From assembly GCF_900100605.1 (NCBI RefSeq), contig NZ_FNCN01000023.1:36402-100401 (forward strand): a stretch of DNA of 64,000 nt. Reading direction: 5' to 3'. Positions 26,818-36,600 of the stretch are shown piece after piece. The DNA comes from Sinosporangium album. Its GTDB lineage: Bacteria; Actinomycetota; Actinomycetes; Streptosporangiales; Streptosporangiaceae. The notes under the pieces were generated by a model. The model did no database searches, was not told the DNA's origin, and worked only from the letters and a program-made list of their open reading frames with translations. How positions within the stretch are numbered: the first letter of the stretch is position 1; every line of letters begins with the position of its first letter. Both the position numbers and the translations under genes were made by a program.

Positions 26818-27699
26818 ATGGCCGTTGAAACGCAGAACAACGCCTCCGACCGGCTGTCGGCGGAAATCGCCGGGCTCGACGCCCTCGAACTGGGCGGCAA
26901 GCAGAGAGGGAGCATCGCGGGCCGCTTATGGGGCCGGCTGTGGCCCATGGGCATCGCGGTGCTCCTCGTCCTGGCCGTCTGGGAGATCGTCGTGCTCAGC
27001 GGACGCTGGCCGGAGTACGTGCTCGCCGGGCCGACCACGGTCATCCCGGAGCTGGGCGCCCGGCTGGCCGACCCCGAGTTCTACAGCGCCGTCGCCGTCA
27101 CCATGCGCCGCGCCCTGGTCGGCTTCGCCCTCGCGATGCTGATCGGCCTGATCATCGGCGCGCTCGTCTCCCGCATCCGGCCGCTGCGGGCCGGGGTCGG
27201 CTCGCTGATCACGGGTCTGCAGACGATGCCGTCGATCGCGTGGTTCCCGCTGTCCATCCTGCTGTTCGGTCTCACCGAGACCGCGATCCTGTTCGTCGTG
27301 ATCCTCGGCGCGGCCCCCTCCATCGCCAACGGGCTCATCGCCGGAGTCGACTACACGCCGCCGATCCTGCTCCGCGCCGGCCACATGCTGGGCTTCCGGC
27401 GGCTTCAGCTCTACAGGCTCGTCATCCTGCCCGCCTCGCTCCCGTCGTTCCTCGCGGGGCTCAAGCAGGGCTGGGCGTTCGCGTGGCGCTCGCTCATGGC
27501 GGGCGAACTCCTGGTCATCATCGCCAATCAGGCGTCCATCGGGGAGCAGCTTCACTATGCCCGTGAACTCGCCGACTCCGCGGGACTGCTGGCCACGATG
27601 ATCATCATCTTGTTCATCGGGATCGTGGTGGACATGGTCTTCGAGGCGGCCGACACCTCGCTCCGCCGCCGCTGGGGCCTCCACCAGGCCCGCAACTGA
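26818..27699 (+). CDS. ABC transporter permease (SsuC type)
   Basis: About 293 aa from the ATG at 26818, chosen for GGAGAGG upstream; a TTG at 26788 is an alternative. Six hydrophobic segments are seen, and the EAA loop (AGHMLGFRRLQLYRLVILPA) that contacts the ATPase is typical of BPD importers. N-terminal 45 residues are charged. It is the third gene of the importer operon. Confidence 0.92.
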   Translation: MAVETQNNASDRLSAEIAGLDALELGGKQRGSIAGRLWGRLWPMGIAVLLVLAVWEIVVLSGRWPEYVLAGPTTVIPELGARLADPEFYSAVAVTMRRALVGFALAMLIGLIIGALVSRIRPLRAGVGSLITGLQTMPSIAWFPLSILLFGLTETAILFVVILGAAPSIANGLIAGVDYTPPILLRAGHMLGFRRLQLYRLVILPASLPSFLAGLKQGWAFAWRSLMAGELLVIIANQASIGEQLHYARELADSAGLLATMIIILFIGIVVDMVFEAADTSLRRRWGLHQARN

Positions 27700-27708
27700 A
27701 AGGCGGTC

Positions 27709-28125
27709 ATGCGGATCTCCGCGAGAACTCAATACGCGCTCCGGGCGGTCACCGAACTCGCGGTCGCACCGCCCGGGCCGGTGCCCGCAGAGAAGATCGC
27801 CTCCGCTCAGAACATCCCCCGGCGTTTCCTGGACAACATCCTGCTCCAGTTGCGCCGGGCCGGACTGATTCACAGCCAGCGGGGGCCCGACGGGGGATAC
27901 TGGCTGGCCAGGCCGGCCGATCAGATCACATTGGCGGATGTCATCGCCGTCGTCGAAGGCGCCCCGGAGCATGCCGAGCACGGCGGCTATCCGGGTGTGG
28001 CCCGCCCTCTGGCCGATGTGTGGAGCGCACTGCGCGAGCATGAGGAGACCCTGCTCACCGAGATCACCCTGGCCCACATCGCGGCGGGGACGGTGAGCGG
28101 CGGCCGGCCGGAGACACGGCCGTGA
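27709..28125 (+). CDS. Rrf2-family transcriptional regulator
   Basis: 138 aa. RISARTQYALRAVTELA starts the winged helix, with NIPRRFLDNILLQLRRAGLI as the recognition part and SQRGPDGGYWLARPADQITL as the wing. The Fe-S Cys cluster of IscR/NsrR/RsrR types is absent: no Cys is seen in the central region (VVEGAPEHAEHGGYPGV). It therefore looks like a CymR-type member, which senses sulfur status through partner proteins. It follows the importer by 9 bp and likely represses it. Confidence 0.88.
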   Translation: MRISARTQYALRAVTELAVAPPGPVPAEKIASAQNIPRRFLDNILLQLRRAGLIHSQRGPDGGYWLARPADQITLADVIAVVEGAPEHAEHGGYPGVARPLADVWSALREHEETLLTEITLAHIAAGTVSGGRPETRP

Positions 28126-28997
28126 TCACGCGACCGACCGGCGCATCGCCGCCCGCCTGACCGCCCGATCCCACTCTCCGTAACACGGCTGCGGCGCGAC
28201 GCCGCCCTGCGGAGAAGGGGGACATGCCGCTCCCCCGTTCAGGCCGGGGCTTAGGCCGGGGCTCGGGCCGAGTCTCGGGCCGAGCGAGCGGCAGAATGGG
28301 AACGTTCCGCAGATATCCTGCTCGGCTTTTCCGCCGCCCTGCCGGTGTGCTCCGCCCTATCAGTGCTCTCCGTCGAGCGCGGCGCATCCGGAAGCACCAT
28401 CGCGACCTACGGTGACGCCCTTCGGTGACGCCTTGTGGTGACGCCTTGTGGTGACGCCCTGTGGTGACGCCCTGTGGTGACGCCCTGTGGTGACGCCCTC
28501 CCGGCAGGGCCGCCTGGTAGGCGGTGTCCTCGTGGTCACCGGAACCAGCTCCGTTCGGCGTCGTCACCGCCTCGTTCACGTCGTGGCTCGTCTCCCGCTT
28601 CCGCGATCCGTCCCCCTCGCGCCAGGGCCGAATCTGCCCCTTGACAGGGGATCTGACACCAGTTTCTTGAACATTTCAAATGAAATGCTGGCATTCATTG
28701 CACTTTTATATATTTAAGCCAAGCGCAGCCATTAAAACGGACGATAGTATTCCGGGGATGAGGAAAGATGCGCGATGCCACGTGGAGGATAGCAGGGCCT
28801 TACAGCCTATTCACCTCCCATCGTCGGGTTGTGTCCGCGTCACTGCCCTCGGCAGTTCAGGCGCAGCCCGCGGCAGCGCCTGAGCGGTTGAGGGGTCCCA
28901 CTGTCCGGCTCAACCACGTTAGGTTGCGATGTCGACTTCTAGGTTTAGGTATCCCACGCTCCAATGCGTCGCGGAGTCCGTGATTCATGGGGATCTC
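28126..28997. other. Long non-coding stretch with tandem repeats
   Basis: About 870 bp between the Rrf2 gene and the NB-ARC/TPR gene. It contains the 13-bp repeat array (28411-28501) and a stretch of lower G/C (28660-28760). Frames here on both strands show no consistent coding character. A promoter for the NB-ARC gene must be near its right end. Confidence 0.5.
28411..28501. repeat. 13-bp tandem repeat, seven copies
   Basis: Units of GGTGACGCCCTGT, with small changes in the first three and last copies, occupy 28411-28501. The middle three are identical. There are no spacers, so this is not a CRISPR. The copies could be a protein-binding array or a slippage-prone minisatellite. Confidence 0.85.
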
Positions 28998-31205
28998 ATG
29001 AAGATTGCCCATGTCGCTGGTGATATGCCGATATCCAGGCGCCGAACATCTCCCGTTAAAACGCTGCAAATCATCGAGGGTGATATCCCTCGGCAGCCGC
29101 CGGGTTTCCAACCCCGCGAGGCCCTGCTCCACCTGCTCCACAACCAGGTGGCGGGCCGGGGATCGGCGGTCGTCAGCGCGCTGACGGGCACACCTGGTGT
29201 GGGCAAGACCGTCTTGGCCGCCTCTTACGCCTGGGCCTGCCACGCCGCGGGCTGGCAGGCGGTGGTGTGGGTGCCCGCGGAGACCGAGGGGCAGATCATC
29301 GCGGGACTTGCGAGCCTCGCCGGCCGCCTGGGCCTGCGCGGAGCCGACGACGGGTCCACGGCCGCGGCGCAGAAGGCCAAGAAGTGGCTGGCGGACTCCT
29401 CACGGCCGTCGCTGCTCGTCTTCGACAATGCGGTCGACGTCGAGCACATCCACCGCTGGTGCCCGCCGACCGGACCGGCCCACGTGGTCATCACCTCACG
29501 GAACCGGGCGTTCCAACGCCTCTATCCGCCGGTCGACGTCGAGGTGTTCACCCCGGCCGAGGCCGTGGCGTTCCTCCAGGCCCGCACCGGATCCACCGAT
29601 GAGGTGGGGGCGTCGCTCATCGCCGAAGAACTCGGCTACCTGCCCCTCGCCCTCGCGCAGGCCGCGGCGGTGGTGGCCGGGCGCGGCATCGGCTACGAGG
29701 AATACCTCGACCTGCTGAGCGCCGTGCCCCTCGCCGACCACCCTCCCCCCGGCGACGGCCACCCCACCGGTACGGCACAGGCCATCCTCCTGTCCGCCGA
29801 GGCCGTGGCCCACATCGGGCCGGACGCCCACGACCTGCTGAACGTGCTCGCGGTGCTCTCGCCCGCCGGGGTGAGGCGCAGGCTGCTGTACGGCGGCGCC
29901 GTACCGGACCCGACGCGCCGCACCCGGATCGACGACCTGCTGTCGGCGCTGGCCGACGCCTCCCTGATCACGTGCAGCGAGGACGACGCGACCATCCTGA
30001 TGCACCGGCTCGTACAACGTGTCCTGCGCGACCGCGCCGAGCGGCTCGGCGAATCGGAATCGGCGATCATGGGGGCACTCGCCCACCTGAAGAGGTTCAA
30101 CGCGATCATCCCGCAAGGTGCGGAGACGTGGTCGGCTCGGGCGGATGTGGAGGAGCTGGTCGACCAGTGCATGGCGTTATCCGCGAACGTGCCCCCGCAC
30201 CACCCTCGCTACCTCGACGTGCTGGACTTACAACACTGGTGCGGGCAGTACCTGGTCAACCTCGCCGACCTCTCCCGGGCGCTTCCGCTGCTCGCCGAGA
30301 CGCTCGCCCAGCGCGTACGGCTGCTCGGCCCCGACCACCCGGACTCGCTGATGAGCCGGAGCATCCTGGCCTCGGCGCACGCCAAGGCCGGGCGTCCGGA
30401 CCAGGCGATCCCCCTGCACGAGAGCACGCTCGCGGGGCGGCGACGCGTCCTCGGCGACAACCACATCGACACACTGCGCACCCAGAACAACCTGGCCAAC
30501 GCCTACCGGGCGGCGGGAGACGTGAACAAGGCCATCGCGCTCTACGAGAGCGTCCTTGCGGACTTCGAGCGGCTGTGCGGCTCCGACCACCGCGACACCA
30601 TGTCGGGACGCAACAACCTGGCCACGGCCTACCGCGACGCCGGACGCGCGAAGGACGCCGTTCCCCTGCTCGAACGCACGGTGGCCGACAGCGAGCGCGT
30701 GCTGGGCGAGGGCCACCCGGAGACCTTGAGCCGGCTCAACAACCTCGCGATGGCCTACGAGGCGGCCGGTCGCGTGGACGAGGCGGTCACGGTGCTGGAG
30801 AAAGCGCTGTCCGACTGCCAGCGGCTGCTCGCCGAAGACCATCCGTACACCCTGACCTGCATGTCGAACCTGGCCGCGATGTACCAGCTGATCGGGCGTA
30901 TGAACGAGGCGATCGCGATGTACAAGTCATCGCTGTCCAAGCGCGAACGTGTGCTTGGTCCCGACCACCCCGACACGTTCACCAGTCGCCACAACCTCGC
31001 CACGGCGTATCAGACCGTCGGCCGGCTCAACCGCGCGGCGACGCTCTACGAGCGCACCCTCTCCGACTGCGAGCGGGTGCTCAGCCCGGGGCACCCGCAG
31101 ACGCTCAACGTGCGCGCCACGCTCGCGGCGCTCCGTCGCGACATGCAGGTGTACTACAGCGCCTCGTGGTGGCGGCGGCTGATCAAGATCTGGACGCCCC
31201 CCTAA
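28998..31205 (+). CDS. NB-ARC NTPase with kinesin-light-chain-type TPR repeats
   Basis: 735 aa from the ATG at 28998 (GGGG upstream). A start at 28929 would add codons that are poor in G/C at third positions, and a start at 29025 is also possible. An NB-ARC domain (about 30-290) has Walker A TGTPGVGKTVLAAS and Walker B SLLVFDNAVDV. It is followed by a winged-helix-like part and, from about residue 400, at least six 42-residue TPR units of the type LGxxHPxTLxxxNNLAxAY. Such STAND proteins act as switches, for example in regulation, development or cell-death/defence. There is no DNA-binding or effector domain at either end and no obvious partner gene, so its role is open. Confidence 0.85.
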   Translation: MKIAHVAGDMPISRRRTSPVKTLQIIEGDIPRQPPGFQPREALLHLLHNQVAGRGSAVVSALTGTPGVGKTVLAASYAWACHAAGWQAVVWVPAETEGQIIAGLASLAGRLGLRGADDGSTAAAQKAKKWLADSSRPSLLVFDNAVDVEHIHRWCPPTGPAHVVITSRNRAFQRLYPPVDVEVFTPAEAVAFLQARTGSTDEVGASLIAEELGYLPLALAQAAAVVAGRGIGYEEYLDLLSAVPLADHPPPGDGHPTGTAQAILLSAEAVAHIGPDAHDLLNVLAVLSPAGVRRRLLYGGAVPDPTRRTRIDDLLSALADASLITCSEDDATILMHRLVQRVLRDRAERLGESESAIMGALAHLKRFNAIIPQGAETWSARADVEELVDQCMALSANVPPHHPRYLDVLDLQHWCGQYLVNLADLSRALPLLAETLAQRVRLLGPDHPDSLMSRSILASAHAKAGRPDQAIPLHESTLAGRRRVLGDNHIDTLRTQNNLANAYRAAGDVNKAIALYESVLADFERLCGSDHRDTMSGRNNLATAYRDAGRAKDAVPLLERTVADSERVLGEGHPETLSRLNNLAMAYEAAGRVDEAVTVLEKALSDCQRLLAEDHPYTLTCMSNLAAMYQLIGRMNEAIAMYKSSLSKRERVLGPDHPDTFTSRHNLATAYQTVGRLNRAATLYERTLSDCERVLSPGHPQTLNVRATLAALRRDMQVYYSASWWRRLIKIWTPP

Positions 31206-31210
31206 CGGGA

Positions 31211-31258
31211 TGGCCACCTGACCCGAGGTTCGGGGGCATGACCCGGGTCAGGTGGCCA
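31211..31258. terminator. Bidirectional terminator hairpin
   Basis: TGGCCACCTGACCCG pairs perfectly with CGGGTCAGGTGGCCA over an 18-nt loop. It lies 5 bp after the NB-ARC stop and 5 bp before the stop of the convergent zinc ribbon gene, so it ends both transcripts. Confidence 0.85.
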
Positions 31259-31263
31259 CGTTT

Positions 31264-31575
31264 TCAGCCGACGGCCGCCAGGTGGCGCAGCCGGGAGTGG
31301 ACGCGCCACACCTTCGTGTCGAGGGTGATGTCGAGCCGCAGGTCGCCTCGCTGCCGACGGAGGCCGGGCACGCGGATGCGGTCGTCTACGGCGAAGCGCC
31401 CGCGCCGCGGATAGCCGAAACCCAGCTCTCCCGGCAGGACTCTCAGGTCATCGCGATTGCCGCACCTCGGACACGTCCAGGCGACCAGGTCCATGCCGCG
31501 GTTGTAGTCGTGGCAGGCACGGAAATATTCATCAGGCCGAAATCTTGTTTCACAGGCCAGACAGGGGATCAACAC
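31264..31575 (-). CDS. Small zinc ribbon protein of unknown function
   Basis: 103 aa from a GTG at 31575 with AGGAG about 10 bp upstream; a longer form from 31629 is possible. Two CxxC pairs (PCLAC and TCPRC, about 32 residues apart) form a zinc ribbon, followed by RRGRFAVDDRIRVPGLRRQR, a basic segment. It converges on the NB-ARC gene with a shared terminator. No family was recognised. Confidence 0.6.
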   Translation of the reverse strand: MLIPCLACETRFRPDEYFRACHDYNRGMDLVAWTCPRCGNRDDLRVLPGELGFGYPRRGRFAVDDRIRVPGLRRQRGDLRLDITLDTKVWRVHSRLRHLAAVG

Positions 31576-31904
31576 GGTGGATCCGCTCCTCAGGGGGGAC
31601 GGGGCGGCACACCTGAGATTGTGTGCCACTCACTTGAGTGCCGCTTGCAGAATGCTTACCCCGACATGTAACAGGCTCACTACTATCTGCTTACCGGTAC
31701 GGCGCTGGAACGTGACAATAAGAGGTCGGACTTATCCGGGTCCGTAGTGACACTACGGGGTTGTCACGTCACTCAAGGAAAGTCCATTCACTCACTATCC
31801 GACAATGCACGCAGAGAATCATTAAGAATGACAAAAATCCTGGCCTGCGGGGACAGCCACCCAGGCAGGCCGCACGGCGCGGGCGCCCCGTCGAGGATGC
31901 CAGG

Positions 31905-33335
31905 ATGGGCCCGGTGAACTCCCTGCTCGTACGGCTGCGCGAGAGCTTCCTGCGCGCCGGCTACACCCTCGACGGCGTCCGCGACCGCCTCGGCGCCGTC
32001 GCGGGCGGCGCCCTCGCCCGCGAGGAACTCGTCCCCGCGCTGCGCGCCACCCGCGACGGCGATCCGCTCGCGACGCTGATCCGCCTGTGGTGGCTGGGCA
32101 CGGCCGTGCCCGAATCCGCCGTCCGCGACGTGCTGCCCCTGCCCGACCTGCTCGCGGCCGGCCTGCTCGCGGCCGACGGAGCCGACGTGCGGGCCACGGT
32201 CCACCTGCAACCCTGGGAGACCGGCTACGTGGTGTCGGACCGCAAAGTACGGCCCGGCGACCCCGGCCTGCGCGACGACCACGTGGTGGGCGCGGGCGGC
32301 GCCTCCGCCAACCTCGCCCAACTGATCCCGGCCCGGCGGGCCGACCGGGCCCTCGACCTCGGCACCGGCTGCGGCGTCCAAGTGCTCCACCTGGCCGGGC
32401 GCAGCACCCACGTGGTGGCCACCGACGTCAACCCGCGCGCCTTGGAGCTCGCCCGGCTGAGCTTCGGGCTGTCGGAGGTGACCAACGCCGAGACCCGGCT
32501 CGGCTCCGGGTTCGACCCCGTCGACGGCGAACTGTTCGACCTCGTGGTCTCCAACCCGCCCTTCGTGATCGCGCCCACCGGGCGGTTCACCTACCGCGAA
32601 TCCGGGGAACGGGCCGACGACTTCTGCCGCACCCTCGTCCGGGACGCGCCGCGCCATCTGGCTCCGGACGGCCACTGCGCGATCCTGGCCAACTGGCTCC
32701 ACGTCGCCGGGGAGGACTGGCACGACCGGGTGGGCGGCTGGATGGCGGAGACCGGCTGCGACGGCTGGGCCGTACAGCGGGATGTGCAGGACCCCGCGGA
32801 ATACGTCGAACTGTGGCTGCGCGACTCGGCGGAACAGGGCACACCCGCCTACCGCGAGCGCTACGACCGCTGGCTCGGGTGGTTCGAGGAACTCGGCGTG
32901 GAGGCCATCGGGTTCGGGTGGATCGTCCTCCAGAACACCGGCACCCTCGACCCGGTCGTCCGGGTGGAAGAGCTGGCGCAGCGGGTCGAACTGCCGGTCG
33001 GCGGCTATGTGCAGGAGGTGCTCGACGCCGTCACGACGGCCCACCGGCTCAGCGACGACGAGCTTCTCGCCGCGTGCCTGCGCGTGGCGGAGGGCGTCGT
33101 TGAGGAGCGCATCGGCGTGCCCGGCGCCGACGACCCGACGCACATCGTGCTCCGGCAGACGCGCGGGCTGTGCCGTACGCGCCGGGTCGGCACCGTTGCA
33201 GCCGCGCTCGCCGGGGTGTGCGACGGCTCTCTCCCGCTCGCCCCGCTTCTGTCGGCCATCGCCGAGCTCACCGACGGCGAGCCGGCGTCTCCGTCCTCGA
33301 TCCGGCCGTTGATCGCCGAGGGATTCTTCCTTTAA
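31905..33335 (+). CDS. SAM-dependent methyltransferase, NPPF-motif class
   Basis: 476 aa from the ATG at 31905 (GAGG upstream); the 48 codons before it do not look coding. The N-terminal about 120 residues form a separate domain. The Rossmann fold starts at about 145 with LDLGTGCGVQVLHLAG (SAM loop) and the catalytic VVSNPPFVI. NPPF enzymes methylate the amide of glutamine (HemK/PrmC) or exocyclic amines of nucleic acids. A C-terminal domain of about 180 residues follows. The layout matches a conserved actinobacterial methyltransferase; its substrate is unknown. Confidence 0.85.
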   Translation: MGPVNSLLVRLRESFLRAGYTLDGVRDRLGAVAGGALAREELVPALRATRDGDPLATLIRLWWLGTAVPESAVRDVLPLPDLLAAGLLAADGADVRATVHLQPWETGYVVSDRKVRPGDPGLRDDHVVGAGGASANLAQLIPARRADRALDLGTGCGVQVLHLAGRSTHVVATDVNPRALELARLSFGLSEVTNAETRLGSGFDPVDGELFDLVVSNPPFVIAPTGRFTYRESGERADDFCRTLVRDAPRHLAPDGHCAILANWLHVAGEDWHDRVGGWMAETGCDGWAVQRDVQDPAEYVELWLRDSAEQGTPAYRERYDRWLGWFEELGVEAIGFGWIVLQNTGTLDPVVRVEELAQRVELPVGGYVQEVLDAVTTAHRLSDDELLAACLRVAEGVVEERIGVPGADDPTHIVLRQTRGLCRTRRVGTVAAALAGVCDGSLPLAPLLSAIAELTDGEPASPSSIRPLIAEGFFL

Positions 33336-33695
33336 TCAGGCATCAATCCAATGTTGAACGATCCCCGGGAAGCTCTGGGTGTGGCGGCGAGCCCGGGGGG
33401 TTCGGGGTCTCGCCCCGCAGTCCGGCCGGTCGTCGTTGTGAGGCGGCTAGCCGCCGCACGGCGCATCCGTTAACACGGGCCCCCTAGCGCCACGCGGTGG
33501 TCAGGCGGCCGGCCGGACACCGTTCGCGAGGCCGCTCCTTCACGTGGATCAGGCGAGGTCGCCCCCACGTCGCTCCCGCGGACGGCATCTCCACTGCCAG
33601 GTGATCACCGACAGAACGGGGAAGTGGCGTTGATCAACCACGTTTGGATGACGCGTTTGGACGATGACCTGTTCGCCGGATTGGAAATCCCCGGG
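33336..33695. other. Intergenic region between convergent genes
   Basis: About 360 bp between the stops of the methyltransferase and of the second SARP gene. An imperfect hairpin (GGCGAG ... CTCGCC, 33385-33414) may end the methyltransferase transcript. A plus-strand frame from 33624 has no coding character beyond its overlap with the SARP gene. Confidence 0.35.
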
Positions 33696-36600
33696 TCATA
33701 CCGGGTCTCGACCGCCTACGCCCAGATTGAGCAGCACGCTGAGGTCTTCGGCCTCGGGGGCCCCGATGCGGGCGAATATGTCATGCGCGCGCCGGAGGCA
33801 GTCCCGGCTTCTCGACCTGCTGCCCAGCCCGGCCAGGGCCCGGCCGAGCACGCCTAACGCCTGCGCCTCGCCGTACGGGTGGCCGATCTCGCGGCTCACG
33901 GTGAGCGCCTCCTCGGCGTGGCGTACGGCGTCGCCGTAGCGTTCGGCGGCCAGGAAGGTCTCGGCGAGGCGGAAGCAGACCCGCTGCTCCCAGACCCGCT
34001 GGTTTCCGGCGCGGAAGAAGGCGAGGCACTCGGCGTGGTGGTGGACGGCCTCGTTGAGGCGTCCGACGCGGGACAGCACGATGCCGAGGTGGTAGCGGGC
34101 CCGAGCGGTACCCGCGCCGCTGCCCAACTCGGTGAAGATCGCAAGGCCGCGTTCGGCCGCGGCGATGGCCTCCTCGGCGCGGCCGAGGCCGAGGTGGTCG
34201 CGCACCGAGTAGCTGAGCACGAGCGCCTCGCCCGCGGGCGCGCCCTGCTCGCGGTAGGCCGCGGCGGCCCGGTCGAACAGGCCGAGCGCCTCGTTGTGCC
34301 GCCGCTGCCGCCCGGCGACCACCGCCATCGCACTGAGCACCTCGCCGAGGACGATGCCGTCGCCGCCGCCATCGCCGTCGCCGCCATCACCGTCATCGCC
34401 GCCGCCGCCTCGGCCGCCTGTGGTCAAGGACAGCTCGTAGGCGGCCTGGAACTGCTCATCGGCCTCGTCGAGGCGATTCGCCCCGAACAGCACCCGACCG
34501 AGCACATAGCGGGTCCGCAGCTCGCTCGCCGGTGCGCCGATGCGTAACGCGGCGGCGAGCACCTGCCGGGCGTGCTTGTCGAACTCATGCATATGTGTGC
34601 CGGACTCCAGCAGCGGCTCCATAGCGAGCAGCAGGTCGGCCGTGGGGAGCAGCCCTTCCGACATCGTCGCCGCGGCGGCGCTGTAGGCGATCGCGGCGAA
34701 CAGCGAATCCGACTCGGCGGTGAGCCAGGCGACCGATTCGTCGGCGGAGGTGAAGGCGCGGCCGGTGCCCGTGGCGACGAGCCGACTGGCGATCATGCTG
34801 CCTTCGTAGGCGAGGCGGTGAGCCGAGCGCGCCGAGGCGAGGTAGTAGCCGAGCAGCCCCTCCATCGCCTGGCGTACGGCCTCGGGCGTCTCGGTGTCCT
34901 CGGCCTTGCGGCGGGCGAACAGCTTCAGCAGGTCGTGAAACCGGTAGCGCCCCGGCGCCGGCGCTTCGAGGAGGCTCGTGTCGACCAGCGACTCCAGCAC
35001 GTCCTCGGCGTCGAGTTCGCTGAGCGACAGGGCCGCCGCCGCGGCGGCCACCGAGATGTCGGGGCCGTCCGGCAGGGAGAGCAGCCTGAACGCGCGCGCC
35101 TGCACGGCGTCGAGCTGGCCGTACCCGAGGGCGAACGTGGCGTCGACCGCGAGGTTGCCGACCCTGAACTCGTCCAGCCGTCGCCGCTCGTCGGCGAGCC
35201 GGCCGAGCAGCGACGCCACCGTCCACGAGGGCCGGGCGGCCAGCCTGGCCGCCAGGATGCGTACGGCGAGCGGCAGAAAACCGCACGCCGCGACGGCGTC
35301 CATCGCGGCGGCCTGCTCGGCGGCGACGCGTTCGGGGCCGGCCACGGCCGAGAAGAGCGCCAGCGCCTCCTCCGACTCCATCACGTCCAGGTCGACAAGC
35401 CGCGCGGAGGTCAGGTCGGCGAGTTTGCCGCGGCTCGTGACGATCGCCGCGCACCCGGGTGTGCCGGGGAGCAGCATGCCGACCTGCGCGGCATCCTGGG
35501 CGTTGTCCAGGAGCAGCAGCATGCGCCGGTCGGCGAGCAGCGAACGGAACAGCGCCGACCGTTCGGCCGGGCCGTCGGGCACCAGGTCGGCGGGCATGCC
35601 GAGCGCGCGCAGGAACCCCCCGAGCACCGACTCGGGGGCGGCGGGCTCGGGGGTGTAGCCCCGCAGGTCCGCGTATAACTGGCCGTCGGGGAACAGGCTG
35701 TGCACCATGTGCGCCACGTGGACGGCGAGCGTGGTCTTCCCCACCCCGCCGATCCCGGAGATGGCCGCGATCGGCACCCCTTCGGCGCCGCCCGACGACA
35801 GCATCGCGCGCAGGCGGTTGATCAGTGTCTGCCGGCCGGTGAAGTCATTGACCGCCGCCGGCAACTGGGCGGGCTTGGGCATGTCCGGCATGCCCAAGCC
35901 GTCGGTCTCGCCGCGCGGCGGCTGCGCCCCCTGCCCGGCCGCGGGCGGGGCGGTCGAGGCGTGCGGGGTGGGCGGCTCGGGGGGCTCCTGCCGTACGGGC
36001 TCCCGGGGGGTGAGCGTGGGGTCGGCGGACAGGATGCGCTGGTGGAGTGAGGTGAGTTCGGGGCCGGGCTCGATGCCGAGCTCCTCGATGAGCGCCTGGC
36101 GGGTGTCGGTGAAGACGGCGAGGGCCTCGGCCTGCCGGCCGCAGCGGTACAGCGCCCGCATGAGCTGGGCGCGCAGCCGTTCGCGCAGCGGATGCTCGGC
36201 GGTGAGCATCAGGAGTTCAGAGACGACCTCGGTGTGGCGGCCGAGTTCGAGGTCGATGTCCATCAGCGTTTCGACGACGCTGATGCGCCGTTCGACCAGC
36301 CGGTCGCGCTGGTGGTCGGCGTAGGGGCCGACGGCTCCGGCCAGCGGCTCACCGCCGCAGAGGTCCAGCGCCCGGCGCAGGCTGGCCGCCGCGCTGACGA
36401 GGTCGCCGCCGCGCCGGGCGAGTTCGGCGGTGCCGACCGAGCGTTCGAAACGGGCGAGGTCGAGGGAACCCTCCGCGACGCGGAGCGCGTATCCCCTTCC
36501 CACTGACGTGAGCAGCTCGGGCCGGGAGCGGGGGGATCTGTCGGGTTCGAGTACGGCACGGAGCCGGGAAACGTAGGTCCGCAGCGCCCCGAGCGCACGC

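Noticed and set aside
28411..28501. CRISPR array
   Set aside because: Repeats are adjacent with no spacers and there are no cas genes.
28064..28579. Minus-strand 171-aa frame with GRHHRASPQGVTT-like repeats
   Set aside because: It is the 13-bp DNA array read in one frame, overlapping the Rrf2 gene end.
33624..33857. Plus-strand 77-aa frame
   Set aside because: Its larger part mirrors the SARP gene on the minus strand; no supporting features.
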